A DNA stretch of 34,458 bases, from contig NZ_JAELVH010000092.1 of NCBI RefSeq assembly GCF_019399235.1, forward strand, positions 1 through 34,458, written 5' to 3'. The stretch's first letter is position 1. Each line of letters opens with the position of its first letter. Positions 28,241 to 34,458 of the stretch are shown here, piece by piece. The DNA comes from Streptomyces poriferorum (GTDB lineage Bacteria; Actinomycetota; Actinomycetes; Streptomycetales; Streptomycetaceae). The notes under the pieces were generated by a model. It was not told the origin of the DNA and made no database searches. It was given only the letters and a program-made list of their open reading frames with translations. A program made the translations under genes and the position numbers.

Positions 28241-29368
28241 CTACGCGTACGGGCTGTCGGCGCCCGCGGCGGCCGGCTTGAGCGCCCGGGCCGGGCAGCA
28301 GCCGACGGGGCAGAGGTCGTGGCTCGCCCCGAGGCTCCCGAGCGCGCACCGCTCCCGGTCCAGGCCCTTCTCGGTGGCGGCGCGCTCCAGCACCAGGTCG
28401 CGCACAGCGGCCGCGAACCTCGGATCGGCACCGACCGTCGCGGACCTCCGTACCGTGAGCCCGAGCTCGGCCGCCTTCGCGGTGGCCTCGGTGTCGAGGT
28501 CGTAGAGGACCTCCATGTGGTCCGAGACGAAGCCGATGGGCGCCATGACCACCGCGGGGACCCCGTCCCCGTGCAGCGACTCCAGGTGGTCGCAGATGTC
28601 GGGCTCCAGCCACGGGATGTGCGGGGCGCCGCTGCGCGACTGGTAGACGAGCTGCCAGGGGTACTCGACGCCGGTCCGCCCGGCCACGGCCGCCACGATC
28701 AGCCGCGCCACGTCCAGGTGCTCGGCGACGTACGCACCGCCGTCGCCGTGCGCCTCCACCGGGCCCGAGCTGTCCGCGGCCGAGGTGGGGATCGAGTGCG
28801 TGGTGAAGGCGAGATGCGCGCCCGCCCGCTGCTCCGGCGGCAGCTCGGCCAGCGAGGCGAGGACGCCTTCCACCATCGGCTCGACGAAGCCGGGGTGGTT
28901 GAAGTAGTGCCGCAGCTTGTCGACGCGTGGCACCGGCAGGCCCTCGGCCTCCAGGACCGCCATCGACTCGGCGAGGTTCTCGCGGTACTGCCGGCAGCCG
29001 GAGTACGAGGCGTAGGCGCTCGTCGCGAGGACGGCGATGCGGCGGTGCCCCGCCCGGGCCATCTCGCGCAGGGTGTCGGTCAGGTAGGGCGCCCAGTTGC
29101 GGTTGCCCCAGTACACCGGCAGATCCAGCCCGTGCTCCGCGAAGTCCTTGCGCAGTGCGTCGAGCAGCGCCCGGTTCTGAGCGTTGATCGGGCTGACGCC
29201 GCCGAAGAGGAAGTAGTGCTTGCCGACTTCCTTCAGCCGCTCCTCGGGGATCCCCCGGCCACGGGTCACGTTCGCCAGGAACGGAACCACGTCGTCCGGG
29301 CCTTCGGGACCTCCGAAGGAGAGCAGCAGCAGGGCGTCGTAGGGAGCGGGATCGCGCAGATCGGACAT
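28241..29368 (-). CDS. Coproporphyrin III ferrochelatase (HemH/CpfC)
   Basis: A 375-aa enzyme that inserts Fe2+ into the porphyrin ring; in Gram-positive bacteria the substrate is coproporphyrin III. Motifs: VYWGNRNWAPYL, TSAYASYSGCRQYRENL, His191 in FTTHSIPTSA, YQSRSGAPHIPWLEPDI and GFVSDHMEVLYDLD with Glu286. Cys125 together with the C-terminal Cys341, Cys353 and Cys357 match the ligand pattern of the 2Fe-2S cluster of actinobacterial ferrochelatases. The ATG at 29368 was chosen since the family starts there; the frame runs open to 30373 but is antisense to the MFS gene. Confidence 0.95.
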   Translation of the reverse strand: MSDLRDPAPYDALLLLSFGGPEGPDDVVPFLANVTRGRGIPEERLKEVGKHYFLFGGVSPINAQNRALLDALRKDFAEHGLDLPVYWGNRNWAPYLTDTLREMARAGHRRIAVLATSAYASYSGCRQYRENLAESMAVLEAEGLPVPRVDKLRHYFNHPGFVEPMVEGVLASLAELPPEQRAGAHLAFTTHSIPTSAADSSGPVEAHGDGGAYVAEHLDVARLIVAAVAGRTGVEYPWQLVYQSRSGAPHIPWLEPDICDHLESLHGDGVPAVVMAPIGFVSDHMEVLYDLDTEATAKAAELGLTVRRSATVGADPRFAAAVRDLVLERAATEKGLDRERCALGSLGASHDLCPVGCCPARALKPAAAGADSPYA

Positions 29369-29375
29369 GACATCG

Positions 29376-29381
29376 ATCCTG
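29376..29381 (-). promoter_or_regulatory. -10-like CAGGAT next to the ferrochelatase start
   Basis: On the minus strand CAGGAT ends 7 nt before the ATG at 29368 and no ribosome site is present, suggesting a leaderless mRNA. No clear -35. Confidence 0.4.
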
Positions 29382-29560
29382 CCACCCGCCCGCGGTCCGT
29401 CTCCCACCGACATCCGCCCCATGGCCACGGCTCGCATCCGCCGGCCGTCCGGGCCCGTCCGCCGGGAATCCCGCTGTCGGGCACAGCTGCGCGCCCGTAA
29501 GCTGTATCGGCCACGTTCACCCCTGACACCGCGTGTGATCACGCCGTAGCGGAGCCCTCC

Positions 29561-30808
29561 TTGCCCAGTCCCTACCGCGCGATCTTCGCCGCCCCCGGCA
29601 CCAAGGGGTTCTCCTCGGCCGGCTTCTTCGGCCGGATGCCGCTGTCCATGATGGGCATCGGCGTGGTGACCATGGTTTCCCAGCTCACGGGCCGGTACGG
29701 GCTGGCGGGCGCCCTGTCCGCGACGCTGGCGATGTCGGCCGCGGTGGTCGGACCCCAGGTGTCCAGGCTGGTGGACAGGTACGGGCAGCGCCGGGTGCTG
29801 CGTCCCGTGACACTCGTCGCGCTGGCGGCGGTGGCCGGCCTGCTGGTCTGCGCGCAGCAGCGGCTGCCCGACTGGACCCTGTTCGTCTTCGCCGCGGGTG
29901 CGGGCTGCGTGCCCAGTGTCGGGTCGATGGTCCGGGCACGCTGGGCGGAGATCTACCGCAGCTCGCCGCGGCAGCTGCACACGGCGTACGCGTGGGAGTC
30001 GATCGTCGACGAGGTCTGCTTCATCTTCGGCCCGATCATCTCCATCGGGCTCTCCACCGCCTGGTTCCCGGAGGCGGGCCCGCTGGTAGCCGCCGGATTC
30101 CTGCTCGTCGGAGTCCTCTGGCTGACCGCCCAGAGGGCCACCGAACCGGTGCCGCACCCGCATGCGCGGCACACCACGGGCTCCGCGCTGGGCTCGCGCG
30201 GGCTCCAGGTGCTCGTGGTCACCTTCGTCGCGACCGGGGCGATCTTCGGGGCGGTCGACGTGGTGACGGTGGCCTTCGCCGAGGAGCAGGGCCACAAGGC
30301 GGCGGCCAGCCTGGTACTGGCGGTGTACGCGCTGGGATCCTGCCTCGCCGGGGCCGTGTTCGGCCTGCTGCATCTCAAGGGCAGGTCATCCACCCGGTGG
30401 CTGGTGGGAGTGTGTGCGATGGCCGTGAGTATGATCCCCCTCCAACTGGCCGGGAACCTGCCGTTCCTGGCCGTGGCGCTCTTTGTCGCGGGTCTCTCCG
30501 TCGCACCGACGATGGTCACGACCATGGCCCTCGTCGAACAGCACGTACCGCGCACCAGACTGACCGAGGGCATGACCTGGACCAGCACCGGGCTCGCCGT
30601 AGGCGTGGCGCTCGGCTCCTCGGCCGCCGGCTGGGTGGTCGACGCGTCGGGGGCGAAGGCGGGGTACGCGGTGCCCGCCGTGGCGGGAGCGCTCGCGGCC
30701 GCGGTGGCGTTCCTGGGGTACCGCCGGCTCACAGGGCCGGTTCCTACGGAAGGGCGCGGGGAAGATGACCGACACCTACGCACGGACGACGACGAGCGCG
30801 TGGCGTAA
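29561..30808 (+). CDS. MFS transporter
   Basis: A 415-aa major facilitator protein with about 12 transmembrane helices. After the FAAPGTKGFSSAGFFGRMPL start comes the MFS loop 2-3 signature GPQVSRLVDRYGQRRVLRP (near 65-85), typical of drug-efflux-like members. A charged tail follows the last helix. I use the TTG at 29561, which has GGAG upstream and starts the conserved N-terminus. The last 44 nt overlap the next gene in another frame, so the two are coupled. Substrate unknown; it is divergent from hemH. Confidence 0.9.
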   Translation: MPSPYRAIFAAPGTKGFSSAGFFGRMPLSMMGIGVVTMVSQLTGRYGLAGALSATLAMSAAVVGPQVSRLVDRYGQRRVLRPVTLVALAAVAGLLVCAQQRLPDWTLFVFAAGAGCVPSVGSMVRARWAEIYRSSPRQLHTAYAWESIVDEVCFIFGPIISIGLSTAWFPEAGPLVAAGFLLVGVLWLTAQRATEPVPHPHARHTTGSALGSRGLQVLVVTFVATGAIFGAVDVVTVAFAEEQGHKAAASLVLAVYALGSCLAGAVFGLLHLKGRSSTRWLVGVCAMAVSMIPLQLAGNLPFLAVALFVAGLSVAPTMVTTMALVEQHVPRTRLTEGMTWTSTGLAVGVALGSSAAGWVVDASGAKAGYAVPAVAGALAAAVAFLGYRRLTGPVPTEGRGEDDRHLRTDDDERVA

Positions 30809-32087
30809 CTGGGCGGGGAACGTCACCGCCCGCCCGGCAAGGGCCGTGTCCCCCGCCTCCGTGGACGAACTCGCCGAGGCGCTGCGCAGGGCGTCCGAGG
30901 ACGGCCTGAAGGTGAAGCCGGTCGGCACCGGCCATTCGTTCACCGCGACCGCCGCCACCGACGGGCTGCTGATCCGCCCCGATCTGCTCACCGGCATCCG
31001 CGACATCGACCGCACGGCGATGACGGTGACCGTCGAGGCAGGCACCCCGCTGAAGCGGCTCAACACCGCGCTGGCGCGCGAGGGGCTCTCGCTCACCAAC
31101 ATGGGCGACATCATGGAGCAGACGGTCGCCGGGGCCACCTCGACCGGCACCCACGGCACCGGCCGCGACTCGGCCTCCATATCCGCGCAGATCCGTGCCC
31201 TGGAGCTGGTCACCGCGGACGGCACGGTGCTGACCTGCTCGGAGACGGAGAACCCGGAGATCTTCGCCGTCGCCCGGATCGGACTCGGCGCGCTGGGCGT
31301 CATCACTGCCCTCACCTTCGCCGTGGAGCCGGTCTTCCTGCTGACGGCACGTGAGGAGCCGATGGCCTTCGACAAGGTCACGGCGGACTTCGATCAGCTG
31401 GTGACCGAGAACGAACACTTCGAGTTCTACTGGTTCCCGCACACGGGAAACTGCAACACCAAGCGCAACAACCGCAGCGCGGGCCCGGCCGCCCCGCCCG
31501 GAAAGGTCGGCGCCTGGATCGAGGACGAGCTCCTCTCCAACGGCGTCTTCCAGGTGGCCTGCTCGCTCGGCCGGGCGGTCCCCGCCACGATTCCCTCGAT
31601 CGCCAAGCTCTCCAGCCGGGCCCTGTCGGCGCGTACGTACACCGACATCCCCTACAAGGTCTTCACCAGCCCGCGCCGGGTGCGGTTCGTGGAGATGGAG
31701 TACGCGCTGCCGCGTGAGGCCGCCGTGGGCGCGCTGCGCGAGGTCAAGGCGATGGTGGACCGTTCCCCGCTGCGGATCAGCTTCCCGGTGGAGGTGCGCA
31801 CCGCCCCCGCGGACGACATAGCGCTCTCCACGGCCTCGGGCCGGGACAGTGCGTACATCGCCGTACATCTGTACCGGGGCACGCCCTACCAGGCGTACTT
31901 CACGGCGGTCGAGCGGATCATGACCGCGCACGGCGGCCGTCCGCACTGGGGCAAGGTCAACACCCGTGACGCCGAGTACCTCGCCGGGGTGTACCCGCGC
32001 TTCGGCGAGTTCACCGCCGTACGCGACCGGCTCGACCCCGGCCGGCTCTTCGCCAACGACTACCTGCGCCGGGTCCTGGGCGACTGA
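30765..32087 (+). CDS. D-arabinono-1,4-lactone oxidase family FAD enzyme
   Basis: A 440-aa FAD-linked oxidase of the aldonolactone oxidase type. The FAD-binding domain has KPVGTGHSFTATAATDG (GHSF at 56-59) and STGTHGTGRD (GTHGTG 128-133), followed by LGALGVITALTF. The C-terminal ALO domain carries the HWGK motif near residue 394 and ends RFGEFTAVRDRLDPGRLFAN. Such enzymes oxidise sugar lactones, giving ascorbate-like products and H2O2; the bacterial substrate is uncertain. The ATG at 30765 lies inside the MFS gene (44-nt overlap). A very strong terminator follows. Confidence 0.93.
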   Translation: MTDTYARTTTSAWRNWAGNVTARPARAVSPASVDELAEALRRASEDGLKVKPVGTGHSFTATAATDGLLIRPDLLTGIRDIDRTAMTVTVEAGTPLKRLNTALAREGLSLTNMGDIMEQTVAGATSTGTHGTGRDSASISAQIRALELVTADGTVLTCSETENPEIFAVARIGLGALGVITALTFAVEPVFLLTAREEPMAFDKVTADFDQLVTENEHFEFYWFPHTGNCNTKRNNRSAGPAAPPGKVGAWIEDELLSNGVFQVACSLGRAVPATIPSIAKLSSRALSARTYTDIPYKVFTSPRRVRFVEMEYALPREAAVGALREVKAMVDRSPLRISFPVEVRTAPADDIALSTASGRDSAYIAVHLYRGTPYQAYFTAVERIMTAHGGRPHWGKVNTRDAEYLAGVYPRFGEFTAVRDRLDPGRLFANDYLRRVLGD

Positions 32088-32103
32088 GCCGGCCCCGTCC
32101 CCT

Positions 32104-32150
32104 GACGCCGTCGGCCTCCGCCCTGGATCAGGGCGGAGGCCGACGGCGTC
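32104..32150. terminator. Very strong bidirectional terminator
   Basis: Perfect 21-bp arms (32104-32124 and 32130-32150) with a 5-nt loop, between the convergent oxidase gene and the repeat-containing membrane protein gene. Confidence 0.9.
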
Positions 32151-32178
32151 CGAGGGAAGGTGCTAACCGGTTCCTCCC

Positions 32179-33309
32179 TCACTCCCCGGTGTCCGTGCCG
32201 GCAGGCGCGTCGCCCTCCTGCGCCGGAGCGCTGCCCGTGCCTGTCGGATCGGGTGTGGAGCTGTTGCCGTCGCCGGTGGTCGGACTGGGGGCGGGCGGCG
32301 GCGCCGTGTCGGCGCCAGTCGATTCCGACGGCGTGGGCGTCGGCGTCGGCTCGGTCGTGGAGGCGCCGTCCCGGTCCGGATCCGGGTTCGTGCTCCGGCC
32401 GTCCTGCGGGTCGGCGCCGGGGGCCGTGGCGTCGTCCTCGCCGGGCGTCGTGGCGTCCTGCTCCGGGTCGGTGCCGGTGGACGGTGCCGGGTCGGACGAA
32501 CCCGAGCCCCGCTCGCCGCGCACGACGGAGCCGACCGTGGTTCCGTGGCCGCCGCTCAGGTCGTTGCCGGAGACCAGCTCGAACGTGGTGATCCCGATCA
32601 TCGACACGACGAACACCACGGCCGCCCCGAGGGCCGAGCGCTTCCAGCCGCGGATCCGGGTGCCGTGCGTGGTCGCCCGGGTGAACGCGTCGTCGGATGC
32701 CGGGGCCCCCGCGAACTGCCGGGTTCCGGCCGGCGACTCGATGAGCCGCGTACGGTCCGGGTCGGCGGTCGCCTTGCGCAGCACGGTCGTGGCGTCGACC
32801 TGCCGCAGCACGGTCGTGGCATCCACCTGCCGCAGGACGGTCGTGGCGTCGGCGTCCTTCGCGGTGCCGCCCACGGGCATGTCCGCGGGGTCCACCTGCC
32901 GGAGCACGGTCGTGGCATCCAGAGGCCGCAGCATCGCGGTGGCGTCCGCGGACCCGGCGGCCTCGCGCAGGGCGACCCGCGTCCCGGAGGTCTCCCACCG
33001 CGCGTCCGGGTCCCCGCCGTCCCGCGTCTGGCGCGTGTGGACCGTCACCTCGCGGCCCGGGTGCTTCACCTGGACGGTGACCTCGCGGATCTGCTCGCCC
33101 GTGCGGCGGAAGAAGTGCTGGAAGACCGAGCCGCCGCACGTGGCCACGATGCTCATCACCCCGGCGCCGAGAATCGTCCCGTACACGCCCAGTTGGGAAG
33201 CCGCCACCGCCGCCGCGACCGCCGCCACCGCACTGCCCGCCACCTGGGGCAGGCTCAGATCTATCCGCCTTTCTCTGGGTTCTGTGTCACTTTCTGGCTT
33301 CTGCACCAT
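32179..33309 (-). CDS. Membrane protein with DATTVL repeats and Pro/Thr/Ser-rich tail
   Basis: A 376-aa protein of no family I can name. Layout: a short polar start; Ala/Gly-rich hydrophobic segments (about 25-60); a soluble linker with TGEQIREVTVQVKHPG; five copies of DAT(T/A)(V/M)LR between 122 and 180; a transmembrane helix (about 225-246, SALGAAVVFVVSMIGITTFE); then a 125-residue Pro/Thr/Ser/Asp-rich low-complexity tail, presumably on the other side of the membrane. I use the ATG at 33309, with AGGG six nt upstream, over an ATG at 33351 without a ribosome site. The Thr-rich repeats look like possible Ser/Thr-kinase substrates. It is divergent from sepH. Confidence 0.75.
   Translation of the reverse strand: MVQKPESDTEPRERRIDLSLPQVAGSAVAAVAAAVAASQLGVYGTILGAGVMSIVATCGGSVFQHFFRRTGEQIREVTVQVKHPGREVTVHTRQTRDGGDPDARWETSGTRVALREAAGSADATAMLRPLDATTVLRQVDPADMPVGGTAKDADATTVLRQVDATTVLRQVDATTVLRKATADPDRTRLIESPAGTRQFAGAPASDDAFTRATTHGTRIRGWKRSALGAAVVFVVSMIGITTFELVSGNDLSGGHGTTVGSVVRGERGSGSSDPAPSTGTDPEQDATTPGEDDATAPGADPQDGRSTNPDPDRDGASTTEPTPTPTPSESTGADTAPPPAPSPTTGDGNSSTPDPTGTGSAPAQEGDAPAGTDTGE
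32770..32946 (-). repeat. DATTVLR peptide repeat array
   Basis: Residues 122-180 of the protein above: DATAMLRPL at 122, DATTVLRQV at 131, a 14-residue spacer, then DATTVLRQV at 154 and 163 and DATTVLRKA at 172. Three 27-bp units in tandem at the DNA level plus two diverged ones. Confidence 0.85.
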
Positions 33310-33358
33310 TTCCAGCCCTTGGTTGACATCTCTCCCACCATGCAACAACAAGGGACAT

Positions 33359-33388
33359 TTGAGCGAAGCGGATAGTTCCGTTTACGTT
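33359..33388 (+). promoter_or_regulatory. Near-consensus vegetative promoter TTGAGC-N18-TACGTT
   Basis: -35 TTGAGC (33359-33364) and -10 TACGTT (33383-33388) with an 18-bp spacer, close to the Streptomyces housekeeping consensus. It reads rightward toward sepH. AAGGAGG follows at 33398-33404. Confidence 0.6.
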
Positions 33389-33394
33389 GATTCT

Positions 33395-33628
33395 GTGAAG
33401 GAGGACACGCATTGCGGGCATCCCGCCTTCAACGGGGTACTTCAACTCCGTTGCCTCACGAGAACTTCGGCGGCGCGGCGGTCCACCCCGATGGCCCGAA
33501 TGGAGTACTGTGGCGAGCCCTGGGGCCGGACTCCCGCGTGGAAGTCCGGAACCTTCGGGAGGGGGCCGAAGGAGGCACTCGATCCGGCGGCGCCGCGGCA
33601 TCGCACGGAGGCCGGCTACGCGGAGTGA
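33395..33628 (+). CDS. Possible 77-aa leaderless protein
   Basis: GTG at 33395, 6 nt after the TACGTT -10, opens a 77-codon frame beginning MKEDTHCGHPAFNGVLQLRC and containing MARMEYCGEPWGRTPAWKSG. It has three Cys in the first 45 residues and a basic C-terminal half. It matches nothing I know. An alternative TTG at 33412 in another frame has a strong AAGGAGG site and is open to 33756. Only one, or neither, can be right. Confidence 0.3.
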   Translation: MKEDTHCGHPAFNGVLQLRCLTRTSAARRSTPMARMEYCGEPWGRTPAWKSGTFGRGPKEALDPAAPRHRTEAGYAE

Positions 33629-33640
33629 CCATCGGTCACT
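33624..33640. promoter_or_regulatory. BldD-box-like dyad AGTGACC-ATC-GGTCACT
   Basis: Perfect 7-bp arms around a 3-bp centre, 166 nt upstream of the sepH ATG. It contains both half-sites of the BldD consensus (AGTGA and TCACT) as I recall it. A related GGTCAC occurs again at 33656-33661. Confidence 0.5.
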
Positions 33641-33806
33641 TTGCGTTGCGCAAGAGGTCACCGTGCCATACCGGCGATCAAGGGCTCACGCCCGACACGC
33701 CGGGCAACACGGCAATGTTGTGGCAGGCTGCACCCGGGCAGGCCACACTCGACTAGCGGAAGCAGCGACGCACGTGACGTCGGCAGGCACCACCCGGGAG
33801 GTCCCC

Positions 33807-34458
33807 ATGCCCGAACTGCGTGTCGTGGCCGTCTCCAACGACGGCACACGACTGGTGCTCAAGGCTGCGGACAGCACGGAGTACACGCTTCCGATCGACG
33901 AGCGGCTGCGAGCCGCCGTGCGCAACGACCGCGCGCGGCTCGGCCAGATCGAGATCGAGGTGGAGAGTCACCTCCGCCCCCGCGACATCCAGGCCCGGAT
34001 ACGAGCCGGTGCCTCCGCGGAGGAGGTCGCTCAGTTCGCCGGGATTCCGGTCGACCGTGTCCGCCGCTTCGAGGGCCCCGTGCTCGCGGAGCGCGCCTTC
34101 ATGGCCGAGCGGGCCCGGAAGACTCCCGTGCGCCGTCCCGGCGAGAACACCGGCACCGGCCCGCAACTCGGCGAGGCGGTGCAGGAACGCCTTCTGCTGC
34201 GCGGCGCCGACAAGGAAACCGTCCAGTGGGACTCCTGGCGCCGCGACGACGGCACCTGGGAGGTCCTCCTGGTCTACCGGGTCGCCGGCGAGCCGCACTC
34301 GGCGAGCTGGACCTACGATCCGCCGCGCCGCCTGGTCCAGGCCGTCGACGACGAGGCACGCTCGCTGATCGGCGAGACCGACGACGTCGCCGCGCCCGAG
34401 CCCAGTTTCCCGTTCGTGCCCCGGATCGCCCGGCTGCCGCGCGACCGGCCGCTGGACC
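33807..34458 (+). CDS. SepH, cell-division regulator (DUF3071), partial
   Basis: The first 217 residues of SepH; the gene runs past the window's end. The DUF3071 domain starts at once (MPELRVVAVSNDGTRLVLKA) with a conserved helix-turn-helix at about 58-90 (RPRDIQARIRAGAS, AEEVAQFAGIPVDRVRRFEG). I recall SepH as an actinobacterial protein that binds FtsZ and promotes Z-ring assembly during vegetative and sporulation division, with the helix-turn-helix needed for FtsZ interaction. The ATG at 33807 has GGGAGG upstream. Confidence 0.93.
   Translation, partial: MPELRVVAVSNDGTRLVLKAADSTEYTLPIDERLRAAVRNDRARLGQIEIEVESHLRPRDIQARIRAGASAEEVAQFAGIPVDRVRRFEGPVLAERAFMAERARKTPVRRPGENTGTGPQLGEAVQERLLLRGADKETVQWDSWRRDDGTWEVLLVYRVAGEPHSASWTYDPPRRLVQAVDDEARSLIGETDDVAAPEPSFPFVPRIARLPRDRPLD

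Larger units (their letters stand above)
33310..33806. other. Intergenic region upstream of sepH
   Basis: About 500 nt between divergent genes. It holds a near-consensus promoter, a possible 77-aa leaderless ORF, an inverted repeat CCTTCGG / CCGAAGG (33552-33558 and 33566-33572) and the BldD-box-like dyad, listed separately. The sepH promoter itself was not pinned down; it should lie right of 33640. Confidence 0.5.

Noticed and set aside
29369..30373. Extension of the ferrochelatase frame to 30373
   Set aside because: Antisense to the MFS gene; the conserved N-terminus starts at 29368.

Overview
The window looks like chromosomal DNA of a Streptomyces or close relative. It is very GC-rich, codons strongly favour G/C in the third position, GTG and TTG starts are common, and many long antisense open frames are present only as shadows of that bias. 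Several families are typical of streptomycetes or actinobacteria: DUF3159, DUF3710, DUF3093, DUF4193, CutRS and SepH. I see no tRNA, rRNA, CRISPR array, insertion sequence or prophage gene.

Layout. Positions 1-5260 look accessory. They hold a degraded TusA-like gene, an RsbW-type ATPase, a PuuP-like amino acid/polyamine permease translationally coupled to a nitrilase-superfamily amidase, a streptomycete protein of unknown function with TPR-like helical composition, and a small companion. From 5261 the order follows a block I recall as conserved in actinobacteria (M. tuberculosis Rv2689c-Rv2701c): TrmA/RlmD-type RNA methyltransferase, APC-fold permease, two TrkA proteins, DUF3159, an OB-fold protein, then DUF3710, dUTPase, thioesterase, DUF3093, a hypothetical protein, DUF4193, and further on an inositol monophosphatase. 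A complete Kdp system (a 27-aa membrane peptide, KdpF, A, B, C, then D and E) sits between the OB-fold gene and DUF3710. The cutRS two-component system, a 57-aa protein, coproporphyrin ferrochelatase, an MFS transporter, a sugar-lactone oxidase, a repeat-containing membrane protein and the start of sepH fill the right end.

How it works together. Potassium is the main theme of the centre. The APC-fold permease at 6740-8788 carries the residues I recall as the K+ site of Bacillus KimA, and it is divergent from two RCK/TrkA proteins that have no TrkH/KtrB pore gene in the window. The ATP-driven Kdp pump and its KdpDE sensor follow within 2 kb. This makes a compact K+ uptake cluster with a proton-coupled and an ATP-driven arm. 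The dut-thioesterase-DUF3710 genes overlap or abut and look like a housekeeping operon, and hemH is followed by the inositol monophosphatase gene in the same direction.

Most notable non-gene signals: four tandem 13-bp repeats just upstream of cutR; a 33-bp tandem repeat that re-copies the 3' end of the DUF3159 gene; an unannotated 27-codon membrane peptide overlapping kdpF; a 23-bp direct repeat and strong hairpin separating kdpFABC from kdpDE; a BldD-box-like dyad and a near-consensus promoter upstream of sepH; and several genes whose -10-like hexamer lies only 6-8 nt from the start codon, suggesting leaderless mRNAs. Functional calls rest on sequence motifs and memory of families; no search was run.
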